The notes under the pieces are model-generated. The model searched no databases. It was not told the DNA's origin and worked only from the letters and a program-made list of their open reading frames with translations. A DNA stretch of 64,000 bases from Drechslerella dactyloides. Its lineage: Eukaryota; Ascomycota; Orbiliomycetes; Orbiliales; Orbiliaceae. The first letter of the stretch is position 1. The number at the start of each line of letters is the position of its first letter. This document shows, one piece after another, positions 35,443 to 47,100 of the stretch. Location of the stretch: assembly GCA_020064725.1 (NCBI GenBank), contig JAGTWJ010000019.1, forward strand, positions 4,030,001-4,094,000, read 5' to 3'. Position numbers and translations under genes: made by a program.

Positions 35443-36492
35443 CGTGTCGGTCGTATCCGTATGCTGTGTGCGCTATACGTATACGTGGTGTCACGAGAGC
35501 GGTCCGAGTGCGAGGTATAGAGCTGTAGAGCTATAGGCAGCAGCGATGGTGCACGGGCGTCGGCGTGATTGGCGTCCATGTGGACGATCAGCTAGAGCGG
35601 GGGTTGCCGTGTGTCTGTTGGCAACATCGCGCTGGCGGAGTGTGGTTGGTCCGAGATGGAGTCGTTCTCGCGGTCGTTCGTAAAAGATGTGGTTGGTCGT
35701 CGTGTGTTGGAGGTGTGGTTGGTGGGTTGTCGTCAATTCGAGGGATGAACTCCAGTTAATCTCGCGACGCGGACTCGGATCTCGGTCCATTGCAACCTCA
35801 GCTGCCTTACGATCGAACTGGCGACCTCGGAGAATATTCTCATCGACACGGCATCTGAGACCTGTCCAGCTACGCTAACCGGTTCAATACCGGATCCACG
35901 CGTGTAATTCCAAGCCCAGGCATCAACGTCTGCCTATCGACATTTACGATAGGTGCCGCCGTAACACAGACGAAATATAAAATCTCTCGCGCATCCGTAT
36001 AAATTGTCGATTGCGGATCCATTCGATAATGCAATGCCGACATGTATCCACTCTAGAGTTATAAGATACACTGTTATAATATCACGAAACGGTGCTTAGT
36101 ATTAGGCGTAAAGTCTCCGCCTACAAGTGCACGCTGTCAATCAAATCTGTAAACCGAATATTGATCAGCGGGCAATCATATTAACCGCCCGCCGAACCGA
36201 TTCTCTCTATCTTATATCAGAGAAAAAAAACGCTAGATTTAAAATGACCACAAGAGAAATGAAGCCGCTAAGCTGACATTCGGAAATATCAAATAGGTGT
36301 GGAGAAGAGAATTGAATAGACCGGTGTAGTAAGAGAGAGGGGCCAAAGAAAAGAGAATCGATGGGGATGCATGACACTGGTGGGGTGCGAAATTGAATAC
36401 GAGAGGAGTGAAGGGGATTTGCAGTGCAAATGCGAAGGTCTGATCCATCATGGTGCACGGCTAAGGTGCAATGGACAAACGAATCCCAAGTC
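35443..36492. other. Intergenic, upstream of the PIG-Y-like gene and downstream of DCN1
   Basis: 1.05 kb, AT-rich toward 35900-36450. A tRNA-like stretch on the minus strand near 35790-35890 was examined and rejected. No gene supported. Confidence 0.45.
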
Positions 36493-37856
36493 CTACTCCT
36501 CCTGCTCGCGATAGAACTCGACGTAGCTATCGATAACACTCGGCCAAGATGCTACATTGCAGGACACCAAAGTCAGCAGCGTTCTTCCTCCCACGTTATA
36601 ACCATAGTTTGGGTAGTCGGTTCATGCACATACACATCTCATCGTACGTCGCCAGGGTCGGGTCTCCCTGCGTGAAGACGGCAAAGCTGTACAGCATATT
36701 CCATGTATCCTTAGGGACGCTCTTGTTCCACTTGGTCGTCAGAAACTCGATCCAGCGGTCGAGATGGACTGGGAATTTGCTCGACAGAAGCAGCTTCCAC
36801 CACTCGACCGCGTTCTCGAGCGGCAGGCTCTTCTGGCCCGTTGGCTTGGCCCAATTGAACGTCCAGAGGTAGACTTCCTTGAAAAAAGGCTCGTTGCTCT
36901 CCATGGATTTTCTAAGTCCGTTAATTTTCTCCTTCATCTTGTCCATCGTATCGGCACTGGATGATTACATGCATCAGCACGTATTAGCGTGTCTGCCAAA
37001 ACTGAACCGAAAAGTGGCGAGAGGGAGTATAGATACCCTAGCTGGCTCCATCCGTCGACAAAGCCTTTTCGTGTGAACTCGCCCATCGAGGGAGAATCCA
37101 GCGCCTTGCTGAGTGCGAGAACAGTCGGGTCTTCGAGGCCCAGCCCCAGGGCTTCAAAGTAGCCCATCGTTGCCCCTATCGAGAAGACATCGGGTCCATC
37201 ATCGGGAACTACGAAGAGCATTAGCATGCGAGATACACCGCAGTGCAGCTCACCAGAGCTTCAAAACGAGACTATACGGCGTGGATGTACGCACGTCTGT
37301 ACTGGTCAAATATGGCGTGGAGGGCTGCGATGTTGGTAGGACCGCCTGTCGAGCCACTGCCTGGGTTTTGATAGTACCTGCAAAGATGACACGATGAGCA
37401 GACTGCACGATGATAGTAGTGGGTCCCCCTCGATGCTTGAGCGACAGGCGCCAGGACGGCGTATCGAGAGCTGCGCACAGATGCAACAGCGCGCGAACAA
37501 GTGAGAGATCCAGGGTAGTATGAAAAACGTACGAATCAAGGGCAAATTCGAGGTGCCAATTGTTAGCTTTTAGTATCTAGATACCGAAAGCCCGCGCGGG
37601 GTGGTGTAAGCGATTTCTGCGGACGCAATGCATAGCGAGGAGATTCTCGCGAGCGGCCTGATCGATCGATCAACCGACTCGACTCGACGGCAGTAACGGG
37701 GGCGGAGATGTGTGGAAGGAGTCGTGGTCGTGACTGGAGCTGTACCTTTGCTGCCGTCCTCTCTGGCGTCTGTGTGAATTGCATAAAGTGTGACAGCGCC
37801 GCGCGCTGGGAGCTCGTGTAACTCTGCAGCGGCGGATAGCGGGGGCGGAACATCAT
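36493..37856 (-). CDS. DCN1: Defective in cullin neddylation protein Dcn1
   Basis: Six minus-strand exons, 37856-37746, 37576-37533, 37377-37295, 37208-37037, 36956-36634 and 36551-36493, sum to 792 nt, 263 aa, as in yeast. Dcn1 is a scaffold E3 that brings Ubc12~Nedd8 to cullins. The N-terminal UBA-like domain spans about 12-52 (YTSSQRAALSHFMQFTQTPE, then ILKANNWHLEFALDSYYQNP across two splices). The PONY domain runs from about 70 to the end: GYFEALGLGLEDPTVLALSK, SMGEFTRKGFVDGWSQLG, EVYLWTFNWAKPTGQKSLPL, WIEFLTTKWNKSVPKDTWNM, LYSFAVFTQGD and the C-terminal SWPSVIDSYVEFYREQEE. Introns are 79-169 nt. The start is the first of two adjacent ATGs (37856). An additional upstream coding exon cannot be excluded. 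It is the most intron-rich gene in the window. Confidence 0.92.
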
Positions 37857-38902
37857 CTTGTCAGCGTGTGGTTTCCGGGACGAAGCAGCTGGAATGACTG
37901 GCGATAGAAGGGGTGAGGTTGGTGTCGAAGGTGAGAGAAGCACTGCACATACCATCGCCACCAACAGCGCGACAAGATCGCCAATGCTGTCCGGCGTCTA
38001 TCTGCCCGGCCGTCTACGCCTGATCCGAGGCTCGATACCCAAGCAGTATTCCGGTATTCCGGTATTCCGACACAAAAGGCGCCCAGAGCCTCGATACTCT
38101 CTATACAACTGGCGGTGCTCCAACTATCAGCCAGCTCCAGCTAGATGGGAGAGGGAAACCAAACGGAGCAGAGATCCAGAGTCTCAGGGAGCTGGATAGG
38201 TCCGTCACAAGGCTCGATCGTGATCCTTACAGCGCAGCTCAGCTTCCCGAGGCCAAGCGGACCCCAGATGCCGTCTTGTATATATATAAATAAGTACTCT
38301 TCGTCCCGTGCAAGCAGCAGTGAATGTCGTGCGACCGCTACAGCATTGCTCTGCTCTACTCTCCGGATTGATCACACAGCGGGCGTCGGGAAGGTGCGGT
38401 CCAGTGAGCGAATAAGTAGGTAGGTTTGAACTCGGCTTCAGCTGGGGAAAGAGCAGGAATCGGAAGGCCGTCCGTCGGAGGCTGCGAGAGTCATGCGATT
38501 TTGGTCGCGGGCGAGCTGTCCGGACGGAAATCTGGCGCAGGCAGGCAGGCAGGCCAGGTGGGGGTTTTTCATTCCTAATCCAGCGCTCGATCGCCCGGGC
38601 GGCGGGCGGGGCAGCTTCATGCGGGTTCGGCTGGCGACAGCACACCGCTCTTGCGTGTATGTCATGTATGTAATGTACGTATGTTCCGCGTAGGTGGAGA
38701 TGCGAATCACGGATATGCTAGTCATCCTGAGATATCGCGGGCACTAGTCGTATATCGTCCAGCCAAGTGCTCGGATTCCGGTGTTCTGGCTTTTACCGCA
38801 TGATATCCGCCAGTGCGGGCCAGCGGGGCGTGTTGACGGACGTCGGCCAAACCACCATCACGACTTTCACACTTCCATGTAAAATATACCGATTCCGCCG
38901 AC
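37857..38902. promoter_or_regulatory. Divergent upstream region of DCN1 and the NDUFAF6-like gene
   Basis: 1.05 kb. It holds a TATATATATAAATA stretch at about 38278-38292 and a GGCAGGCAGGCAGG repeat near 38540. The ORFs are short and unconvincing. Confidence 0.4.
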
Positions 38903-40010
38903 ATGTCGACGCCACGCGCCCTGCGCCGGCTGAGGCCCGCACTCCAGGGCAGCACCCGCCGCCACTCCACCGCTGCTGCCGTCAGCACTGCTGACGCCAG
39001 AGCATACTGCCTCAACCTCCTCAAGTAAGCCCACGCGAATCGATATCACTTATTCCGGCCTCACTACACCGTCTAACCCCCCTCCGCCAGCTAAGATCGC
39101 ACGACCACCCTTCCTTCATACTCTCCGCGTTCGTTCCGTTCCCCGCTCGCAACGCCCACCTCGCCATCCGCGCCTTCAACATCGACCTCGCACGTATCGC
39201 CGATGCCGTCTCCAACCCCACCGTCGGCCGCATGCGCATGCAATTCTTCCGCGACGCAATCGAGAACACGTTCGCCGGCCGCCCACCGCAGGAACCCACG
39301 GCGCTGCTCCTCGCAAAGGTCCTGCACGCTGACGCCCTCCCGCTGACGAAATCCTTCTTCCTAAAGCTCATCGCCGCGCGGGAAGGATACCTGTCCAACA
39401 GGCCGTACGCGAGCCTCGACGCGCTGGAATCCTACGCCGAGTCAACGTACTCGTCCCTGCAGTACCTGTCGCTCGAGTCTCTCGGCTTCCGCAGCGCGAA
39501 TTTAGACCACGTGGCCTCGCACATCGGCAAGGCCGCGGGTATCGCGGCGGTTCTACGCGGCACACCCGTCCTCGCCGCACCACCCGGTGGCGTGAACAGC
39601 ACGCAGGCAGCGGTGCTGCTGCCGGTGGACGTCTGCGCGGAGCACGGACTGCGGCAGGAAGACGTGATACGGTACGGCGGGACAGCCGAGGGTCTGAAGG
39701 ATGTGGTCTTCGCGGTTGCAACGAGGGCCAGCGACCATTTGATCACGGCCCGGGAAATGTTGAAGCATGCCGGCGACGAAGGGAAGGGAAGGGCGTTTAC
39801 GACGTTTCTCCCGGCGGTATGTCACTGCTGGATACCACCGTCGCTGAAATTCGACAGATTGACTGATTGACTACGTGCCAGGTGCCGACATCGTTATATC
39901 TCTCCCGACTGGAGAAGGTGGACTTTGACGTCTTCCACGCCTCTCTGCAGCGCAGAGAGTGGCGGTTACCCTGGAAAGCCTATATCGCAAACATCAGGCG
40001 GCAGTTCTAA
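38903..40010 (+). CDS. Mitochondrial complex I assembly factor, NDUFAF6 type (phytoene/squalene synthase-like)
   Basis: Exons 38903-39024, 39096-39816 and 39882-40010 give 323 aa. The N-terminus is Arg/Ser/Ala-rich without acidic residues for 29 residues (MSTPRALRRLRPALQGSTRR), a mitochondrial presequence. The body follows the squalene/phytoene synthase fold: DARAYCLNLLKSHDHPSFIL, AIRAFNIDLARIADAVSNPT, MQFFRDAIENTFAG, SYAESTYSSLQYLSLESLGF, HIGKAAGIAAVLRGTPV, LLPVDVCAEHGLRQEDVIRY, VPTSLYLSRLEKVDFDVFH. It lacks the DxxxD metal motifs of true synthases, as NDUFAF6 proteins do, so a role in complex I assembly rather than prenyl condensation is expected. The first intron must use the second AG (39095), because the first (39090) would put TAA directly in frame. 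The PWKAYIANIRRQF end is typical. Confidence 0.9.
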
Positions 40011-41188
40011 CATATCTACTCAATCACTCACCTACCCACCCACTCATCTCCTTCACATTTCATTGTACATATACGTCACCTCGAGACTGGCTACGAGAAT
40101 ATAAGGAAAAGAAGATAAGGGTGGTTTCGAAACTTTTGAGTGAAATTGTATGTTAATACAATCCGGACGGCCGAAACGAAGTAGAGTTGTAAATAAAAAG
40201 TTCAAAGCTGAAAAAACGGCAGCGGAAACCTGGATGAGAAAAAGGAGAAAGGCGAGAATGCACAAGTGTACATACATACTACCACTACGATTAAATCCAC
40301 AACTAACACAAAATAAAACAAAAGAGCCTCACAAGCAGACTAGTAGAGTAGAGCAATGCCCCGATCGTCGACGGGGATGGTAAGGGTATCGAGATGAGAA
40401 AAAGAAAAGGAAGTATAGATAGATAGAACTCCAGAGTGCCATACCATAGTGGAACGAAAGGAAAAAGAAACAGAGAATGAGAAAAATATATAATTGATCG
40501 ATCCAACGAAAAGAAAAATATGCCCACGATGACTCCATGCCAGAGAAGACAAAGGGAATATAAGAATAAGAAAGAGAAAACGAATAAGAAATAAACGGAA
40601 ATTATTTCCTGACAAGAAAGAGAACAAGGATAACAAAACCGAAGGAAACAGAGAGATCGTTAGTCATCATGATAGTTACTAGTATACAATTCCACACACA
40701 GATTTTACAACAGAGCAAAAAGTCGAACCGAGGAGATAGACAAAGAGGATCCGAATGGGTGTCGATAGACGTAGAGGCTGAGAGAGTGAAGGAGCGAGCG
40801 AGCGAGAGTGAGATAGTTGTAAAAACGAAACGTCCGAAACGCCAGCGAAAATATTTTCCCAGATGTTATGTTGCAATCGACCCGGCGAAGCGACTCCCAA
40901 CGATGAGATGAGGTTAGGGAACGGAAGGGAAAGATTAAGAAATAAAAGAAATTTTCAGCGCTGATACAAGGAGCACCCGCGAACGAGCTTCCAAGAGCGC
41001 TGAGAAACCGACTGCGATAGCGGGGTCGCGGCGACTCAGGATTTCTGATGATTGGTCCGACGTCCCAGAACAAGCGTTGATGGGAAACGAGGAATAGGAA
41101 GCCGACTCCGGCGTTCTGTAGGAGGAGGTGGAGCCGGACGGCAAGGCTTGAGAGTACGACTAGATTCAATCGTAGAAGGACGGCGAAT
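40011..41188. other. Convergent spacer with long purine-rich tract
   Basis: 1.18 kb. From about 40130 to 40960 the plus strand is purine-rich (GAGAAAAAG-type), so the sense strand of the BUD14-like gene is pyrimidine-rich downstream of its stop. No gene supported. Confidence 0.5.
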
Positions 41189-43601
41189 CTACCGCCGGGA
41201 CTTCCTATACCGATCCAATATGGAATCGAGTCGCTATCCACAAATGTCAGTAAACGAACACCGGGAAAAAAAGGCTATAATAGATTACTACATACCATTG
41301 TCATATCCTTGAGCCTGGAGTTTGCATCTGCAAATAGAGGAGTGATCACCGGGTGCGTCTTGACCGCGGGAGCCTCAGTCCGATGGTTCACAACGACAAG
41401 GAAATCGCGGATATCCCGGTTGTCGTCATCCAGATACGTCCTGAGCGCGGCTTCTGACCATACCAGTTCCGCAGGAGAGCCCGGATGAGCAACCAGCGTG
41501 TCGGGATAGGCGGCCTCAGTCGGAGAAGTATCGAGAGGACCGTTGTCCTCGGATCCACTACCATTGTCAGGTATAAGCGAGGGTAGTTCATGCGGGGTGA
41601 GGTCTTCAGGAGAGTCCGAGTAATACCCATCAGGTCTTCCATCTACATGATCAGTGTATGTCACTACTGGGTCTGCTTCGTCGCTCTCAGGCCTGGGTTT
41701 CGAAGCGGGAGATTGGATGGAGGCAGGGGAAGCTTCCGCGTGCATAACCTGTTGCAGTGCTGCAGGCGCTGCTGATGGCAAGATATGCTGCTGCTGCTGC
41801 TGCGACGGCTGCGGCTGCGGCTGCGGCTGCTTCGTAGAGGTACCTTCTGGAGCTGCAACCACCGTTGACTGTTGCTGATCGATAGGTGGTATCCGAGTTG
41901 CAAACTTCATTCCCAGCGGCCGCTCGTCGTCTTCCTCGTCGACTTCTCGGACAGAGTCGATGGTTCTGATCGGCGCATTCTTCAATATCTTTGGAGCAGA
42001 CACAACTGGTTCCGGTGCTTTCTTGGGCTGTTGGTGCTGGTGCTGTGGGTTTTGCAGGAGCTTCTCGTTCTGCTGTGCGCGCTGCTGCAACTGAGGTGAT
42101 TGCTCGACGGCATTTCCGTTCTTGGTGCCATTCGTCCGCCCCCCGGACTCGCCCCGCAATGATTCGTCCGATTTCTTCTCGTTCGAGTGCAAGAATTCGT
42201 CAATCTCCTCGTCCTTGGAGTTGCTCTTCTTCTTCTTGAACAGGCTTCCGAGTATCGACTTCTTCTCCTTCTTGACCTTCTCATTCTTGGTAGTTGACGG
42301 CGGGGGGGACAGAACTTCTTCTCGTCTGCCGGCGGACTTGTCGGTTGCAGTTTTCGGTTTCACGGGAACAACGCTGGGTGCTGTCGTGATGTCGTCGTCT
42401 CGAACAAGCTTTGGTGTTAACGTGATACGTCTTGGCTCCGAGTCCGCGTCGCCAAAGAAAGCCGAATCCGTATTCCTTATCGGGCTCGGCTTGGGCTTGT
42501 TCTCTGCTGCGGTAGATGCGTCGACTGCGGCTCAAAAATTAGTTTCTGCGATCAAAAGCGCGGGGATAGCAGGATTGAAATGTACCTTTCTCGGTCTCAA
42601 AGATATCCTCGCTCTTCCGCACTTCAGCTTTGCTCTTAGCCTGTGATTTATCATCTTTCTTCTGGCCGTCCTTTGACTTCTCGTCCGGCAATCTAGCTCT
42701 GTCGGATGTATCAGGCGCCTCCATTGGCGTTATCTCGTCGTCTTCTACGATGGTCGAGCCACCGAGCGACTTTGTATCCGCGAGCGCATCCTCATCATCC
42801 AGAGCGGCGCCTTCGTCCTCGTTGCTGTAATAACCCCCTTCGTCATCCTCCTCGTCGGTGCTGTATTCGACATCTGACGGCTCGAAATACGTCGGTGGGG
42901 CAAATTGAACGGTCTTCGCTCCTCGTCTCTTGATAGCCTTCTTAAGGATATTCTTGGACTTCTCCTGGTTGTCACCAAGCATAGGCGTCGACAGCTGGAG
43001 CGAAAGCTTCGTTAGCATCATCTTCTCGATATCTCGGGCAGAGGGCGTCCGTACATCAACATTCCGGTGCTTATTTAACCGAGCCAGTCTCTCGGACGGT
43101 GTTTCGATATGCTCGGCGGGGAGGTAACCTGCAGTCGGTCAAATCGGTCAGCGAAGGCTTGCCCAGGGATACGAGAGCGCATGAACCGCCACTGTGCATA
43201 GATGTCCCACCTATCGAAGAGTCCTTCACAACACGGACCAGCCACCAGTATGAATTCGAGTCGTCCAAAAGAACCATAGTATCGCCCTTGGTGGCATTCG
43301 CCTGGCCCTCGACGGTGGCGATGAAGGTGTGCAGCGCGTAGACAAACTCGAAATCTATATCCTCGTCCGAGATCGACGGGCTCGACGACATCCTGTCCAG
43401 CATCTCCTCATCCATGTCGTCCTCGTCGTGGGCGTCGTCATCGTGGCCGTTTGCGTATTCGGGCTCGTGGTTGTAGGGACTTATCGAGTCCGGGATGTAC
43501 GAGTCGCCGTTTGTCGCCTCCCCATTGACCCTGGTGCCGTTGCTGGTGTGGACCGTCATCAAGTCGTGTTGTTCATGAGCTTGCTCCTGAGCAACGTTCA
43601 T
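41189..43601 (-). CDS. SH3-domain protein of the Bud14 type
   Basis: Minus-strand exons 43601-43211, 43128-42586, 42530-41296 and 41233-41189 sum to 2214 nt, 737 aa. A single SH3 domain lies at about 87-140 (DFEFVYALHTFIATVEGQAN, SNSYWWLVRVVKDSSI, then GYLPAEHIETPSERLARLNK across the 82-nt intron). The YLPAEHIETPSERLARLNKH block is the hallmark of the fungal Bud14 group. Bud14 partners with Kel1 and the Glc7 phosphatase and displaces formins at growth sites. The remainder is disordered: acidic patches, a KKEKKSILGSLFKKKK basic stretch, a Gln/Pro run encoded near 41790-41830, and a short C-terminal helix (RLKDMTM then RLDSILDRYRKSRR). The frame above the ATG is open for 53 codons to a TGA with no other ATG, and that part resembles an intron 3' end (CTAAC, then CGCACAG), so a leader intron is likely. 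Confidence 0.85.
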
Positions 43602-46600
43602 AAGCGCGTTCGCCTGCGATGGTGCTATGGAACCTGCCTTGGTCGCAACGCCGTTCGAGTGGTCTTTCGCGGAAGGATGGTCTTGGTCTTGTTGGAGGTC
43701 GATCGTGTCTGTGCGGGAGGGAATAGCGACGGCGGAGGCAGCGAGCGAGTCAGTTAGTCTTGATGAATTCCCAATTGCGCGGTGTATCCCAGCCCCGTAG
43801 GTGTGAAGTCAAAAGCAGCAGCAGCAGCAGCGGTGGGTTCGGTTCCGGCGTTTAAACAACAACAGCGCAGAGCGAGTTCGAGGTCCCCCGGGCTATAACC
43901 ACCGCATGATGGTCACGAGAAGAGAAAAGAGACAGCGACGAAGGGAAGGGAATAAGAAAAGAGCAAGAGGGCTCGGAGCAAGCGACAGACGGTCTATCTG
44001 GCGAGGAGCGATCGAGGGAATGTGTGTAAATAGACCGAGATCAAAAGTTGATCCACGTTTGCGGAAATAAAGGGTCTGTCGTTTCAGGACAACTCGTTCG
44101 GCCGCCAAAAAAAGGGGACACGGCCAATTTCGAGACGAGGACAGCCACACCACCCATCCACTCTCTCACAGGAAGGGCATCACCCCAGCCCGTTTGGCCT
44201 CTTCCTGCTGGCTGGCGGGCCACCAGAGACATTGCGTCCACGATTCTTGATAGACCGGGGTGCCGGGCTCTGCGGTGCGACAAATGGAGGGGTTTGGGGC
44301 TTCAGAACTCGAACTTCACGCAGGGCACACAATCTCAGCTTACCGGCTCGAATGATCTGAGGCCGCGGCATGCTGGGCCTTCTGTTTGTGGGAATTGGCA
44401 GTTACGTCGAAAATGCTGTTTCGGCAAATGCAGGTACCATACAGGTAGAATATCGGACCGGCCTTCCTCGTCGCGAGAGTAAGAGAGGCGGTGACGAATG
44501 GAGAAAGAGAGAGAGAGCGCGCCTTCCAGTAGGTCTCAGCTCAAGGCCGGGCCGATCGCGAAGTATGAGGATCGAAACGATGGCTGAACTCGAGCGAACT
44601 CGTCCGTATCTGAAATCGATAGCTGAGGAATGCCCGCGGACTGAGGTTTGTGAAAAAGCCCCAAGCTCTCGCAGAAATGGGGCGAGACCTGGCTGTCTGT
44701 CGGGCTGGGCGACTGTACCGGGGAGGCAAGGCGTATCGACAGAGAAAAGATCCAGCGACTGACCGACTGACCGAACTGAACTGAACTGAACTGACTAACT
44801 ACGGCTGATTGGAAGCAGACCAGACATGTTGGATCCCTTGGGGGTTTGTAATGTGTTCAAGTCGACGGCGTGCGAGATGCTTGAATGGTTGACGATGGCA
44901 CAGCGCTACTCCAAATGATTGAATGCACGGCGCAGGTTTGCGAATGCAGCTGCAGATGCGACGCACGAAACTGCAGGCGGGCGTATAGCAGCAGCAGCTC
45001 TAGCAGCTGTTGAACTTGACTCGGCGGTTAGCTGTTGGAAAAGGGGGATGCAATGACGTTCGTAACCGTTAGATGTTGGCTTGCACAAGCTTTGGTTTGC
45101 ACCTTTGGAGGAGAGATCGATCGGGGCGATGTGATGTCGCTGGGGTGCCGGACGATGCAGCGGGCGGGCCCAGGCAGACGCTGACAGAACGACAGCCGAC
45201 GACGCACCGCAAAAAGTGGCTGCAGATGCGAAATGCTTCCCAACGTCAACGGCAAGAAATTATTAAAAAGCAGAAGATATAGCAGCGGTATAATTAACAG
45301 ATGCCTCTAACGTCCCGAAATGTCGAATCGTCCTCTACAGCAGCACTGTCGTCAACAACCCATATCGCAAATTGCGACCGAACGTTGAGAGCAAAAAGGG
45401 AAGTGAGGAGAGTCACCGAGTCCGTCTTCTTTTGCCCTCCCTTGACGAGAAGAGGCAAGCGGGCAGGATAATCCGCAGCAGGCACAAAGGGAGACTCCGA
45501 AACCTTCATTCACTCGTTCATTCATTCATTCGCAGGCCAGGCCATCCGGCGGGGACACGCCGTGTACCAGTACCTCTCGCAGACCCTCAGATCGTCCCGG
45601 CGCACAGGTACAGATACCCTAACTGACTAGGTGACTGGCTCTTTCCGGGCGGGCGACAGTTTAACTGACAGACACCTTAGTCGCAGCATTATTAACCTGT
45701 CCGTAAGTGTCGTCGGTTGGGCAATTTTGCGCTTGCTTTTTAGGCCGACGCGCAAGGGGAGGAAAATATGCATCCCTCCCACCGAGTTACATGTCCCCAG
45801 CTACTCCTTATTGGCCTGCAATTAATTGTCCTTCATATTCGATCTCACCTTCTCATCTTCCTAGCCCGAGTGCCATCCCGGACCCTGTTGGCAAACTGAA
45901 ACGACCAAGTTTAAGGAGGCAGCGAAGGGGCCTGGCGCATTATTGCCAGCCCGAGCATGCGGACATTCCCATACATTTGAATTATAAGTGGCGACGTATT
46001 AATTGGGCAAATTATATCGGCCTGCAAAGTGACAAAATACCCGCATGGAGGGGAACCGATGTCTGTGTCTTGCAAGCTTGACACGGAAGGGATGCCTCTT
46101 CCAGAACCTCGATCTTATGCGGTCGATGATGTAAAAAGGCTGGTGGAGCGAAAGGAAAACAGGTTCCCAGGCCCTGACCCGGCCAACCAGCTTGCGCCTG
46201 GATGCGGAGACTGACAGTGTTTGCGCGGAACGGAACCAATAGGCAGCTCGCATAACCTGCAAGACGACGCAGGTCGAAGGAACCAGCATCTCGAAAGGTC
46301 TGATAAGTTACCGCTGCGCATGGCAGGTCTCACCAGTCCGTCGCTGGGACGCACGAACCGGTCCATGTCCGCGCCAGCCGTATACTATACTCCGTACGTA
46401 CGATATCCGTATATCCGGAGAGTACGTCCACACATTCGCACATGCATACAAGCCTTACACGCCGATGAATGCAAAATGTAGCAGCGTGCGTCCATGAAAT
46501 GCTACGATGCAATGTAATGAAAAAGTGCAAAAAACTCGCCGCTGGTCGTGGGAGCTTTGCCCGTATGCAGAAAGGGCATGGAACGCGCTTCCACGAGCCC

Positions 46601-47100
46601 GATGCCATGCCCAATGTTCCAGATCAAACCCCATCCTGCGGAAAGCTCAGGCATGTGCACGTCCTCGGAGGCGGCTCTGATTCGAAGCTCGAGCGCTCAT
46701 GTGCTATATTTAAGATTTCCCACTGGATGTGCGACTGGTTCACTTTTGTGGAATCAGCGTGGACCGAGCACCCAATAATGGGGCGACCATCCCATGCTCT
46801 CGCTTGGTGGATGCTGGAAGACCACAGCCGGTCCTGAGCAAGAGCGAATCGAAGACAGACCTCCATCCTCTTTCGGCCATGTGGATATTCGCCGCCCATG
46901 CAGGCAACCAGTCGGCTGGCGGGACTAGCGCTCGAGCAAGTGCAGCGTCGTCGATAAGTTCCATTTTAGCCCCCATTTCAAAATCCCACGCGACGACGAA
47001 TAAGAGATACACCTAGTGCGGTGAGATAGAGACTAGAGTCCCAACGGATTTTGTGGGATATCCGCGTTCGGCAAATGATATCGCTGGAAGCTCACTGGGC
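43602..47100. other. Gene desert, part 1
   Basis: Upstream of the BUD14-like gene. It starts with a CAG repeat (about 43815-43831) in the likely leader, followed by GC-mixed sequence with short ORFs on both strands, none with recognisable motifs. A TTCATTCATTCATTC repeat lies near 45505-45530. Nothing further is supported. Confidence 0.45.

Noticed and set aside
35790..35890. tRNA-like stretch on the minus strand (AGTTCGATC, GTAGCTGG, AGGTC)
   Set aside because: The T-stem does not close after TTCGATC, no 7-bp acceptor stem pairs, and the would-be anticodon stem is a simple palindrome. At best a decayed relic.
44048..44482. 144-codon ORF upstream of the BUD14-like gene
   Set aside because: Low-quality composition without motifs. 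Probably within that gene's leader or promoter.
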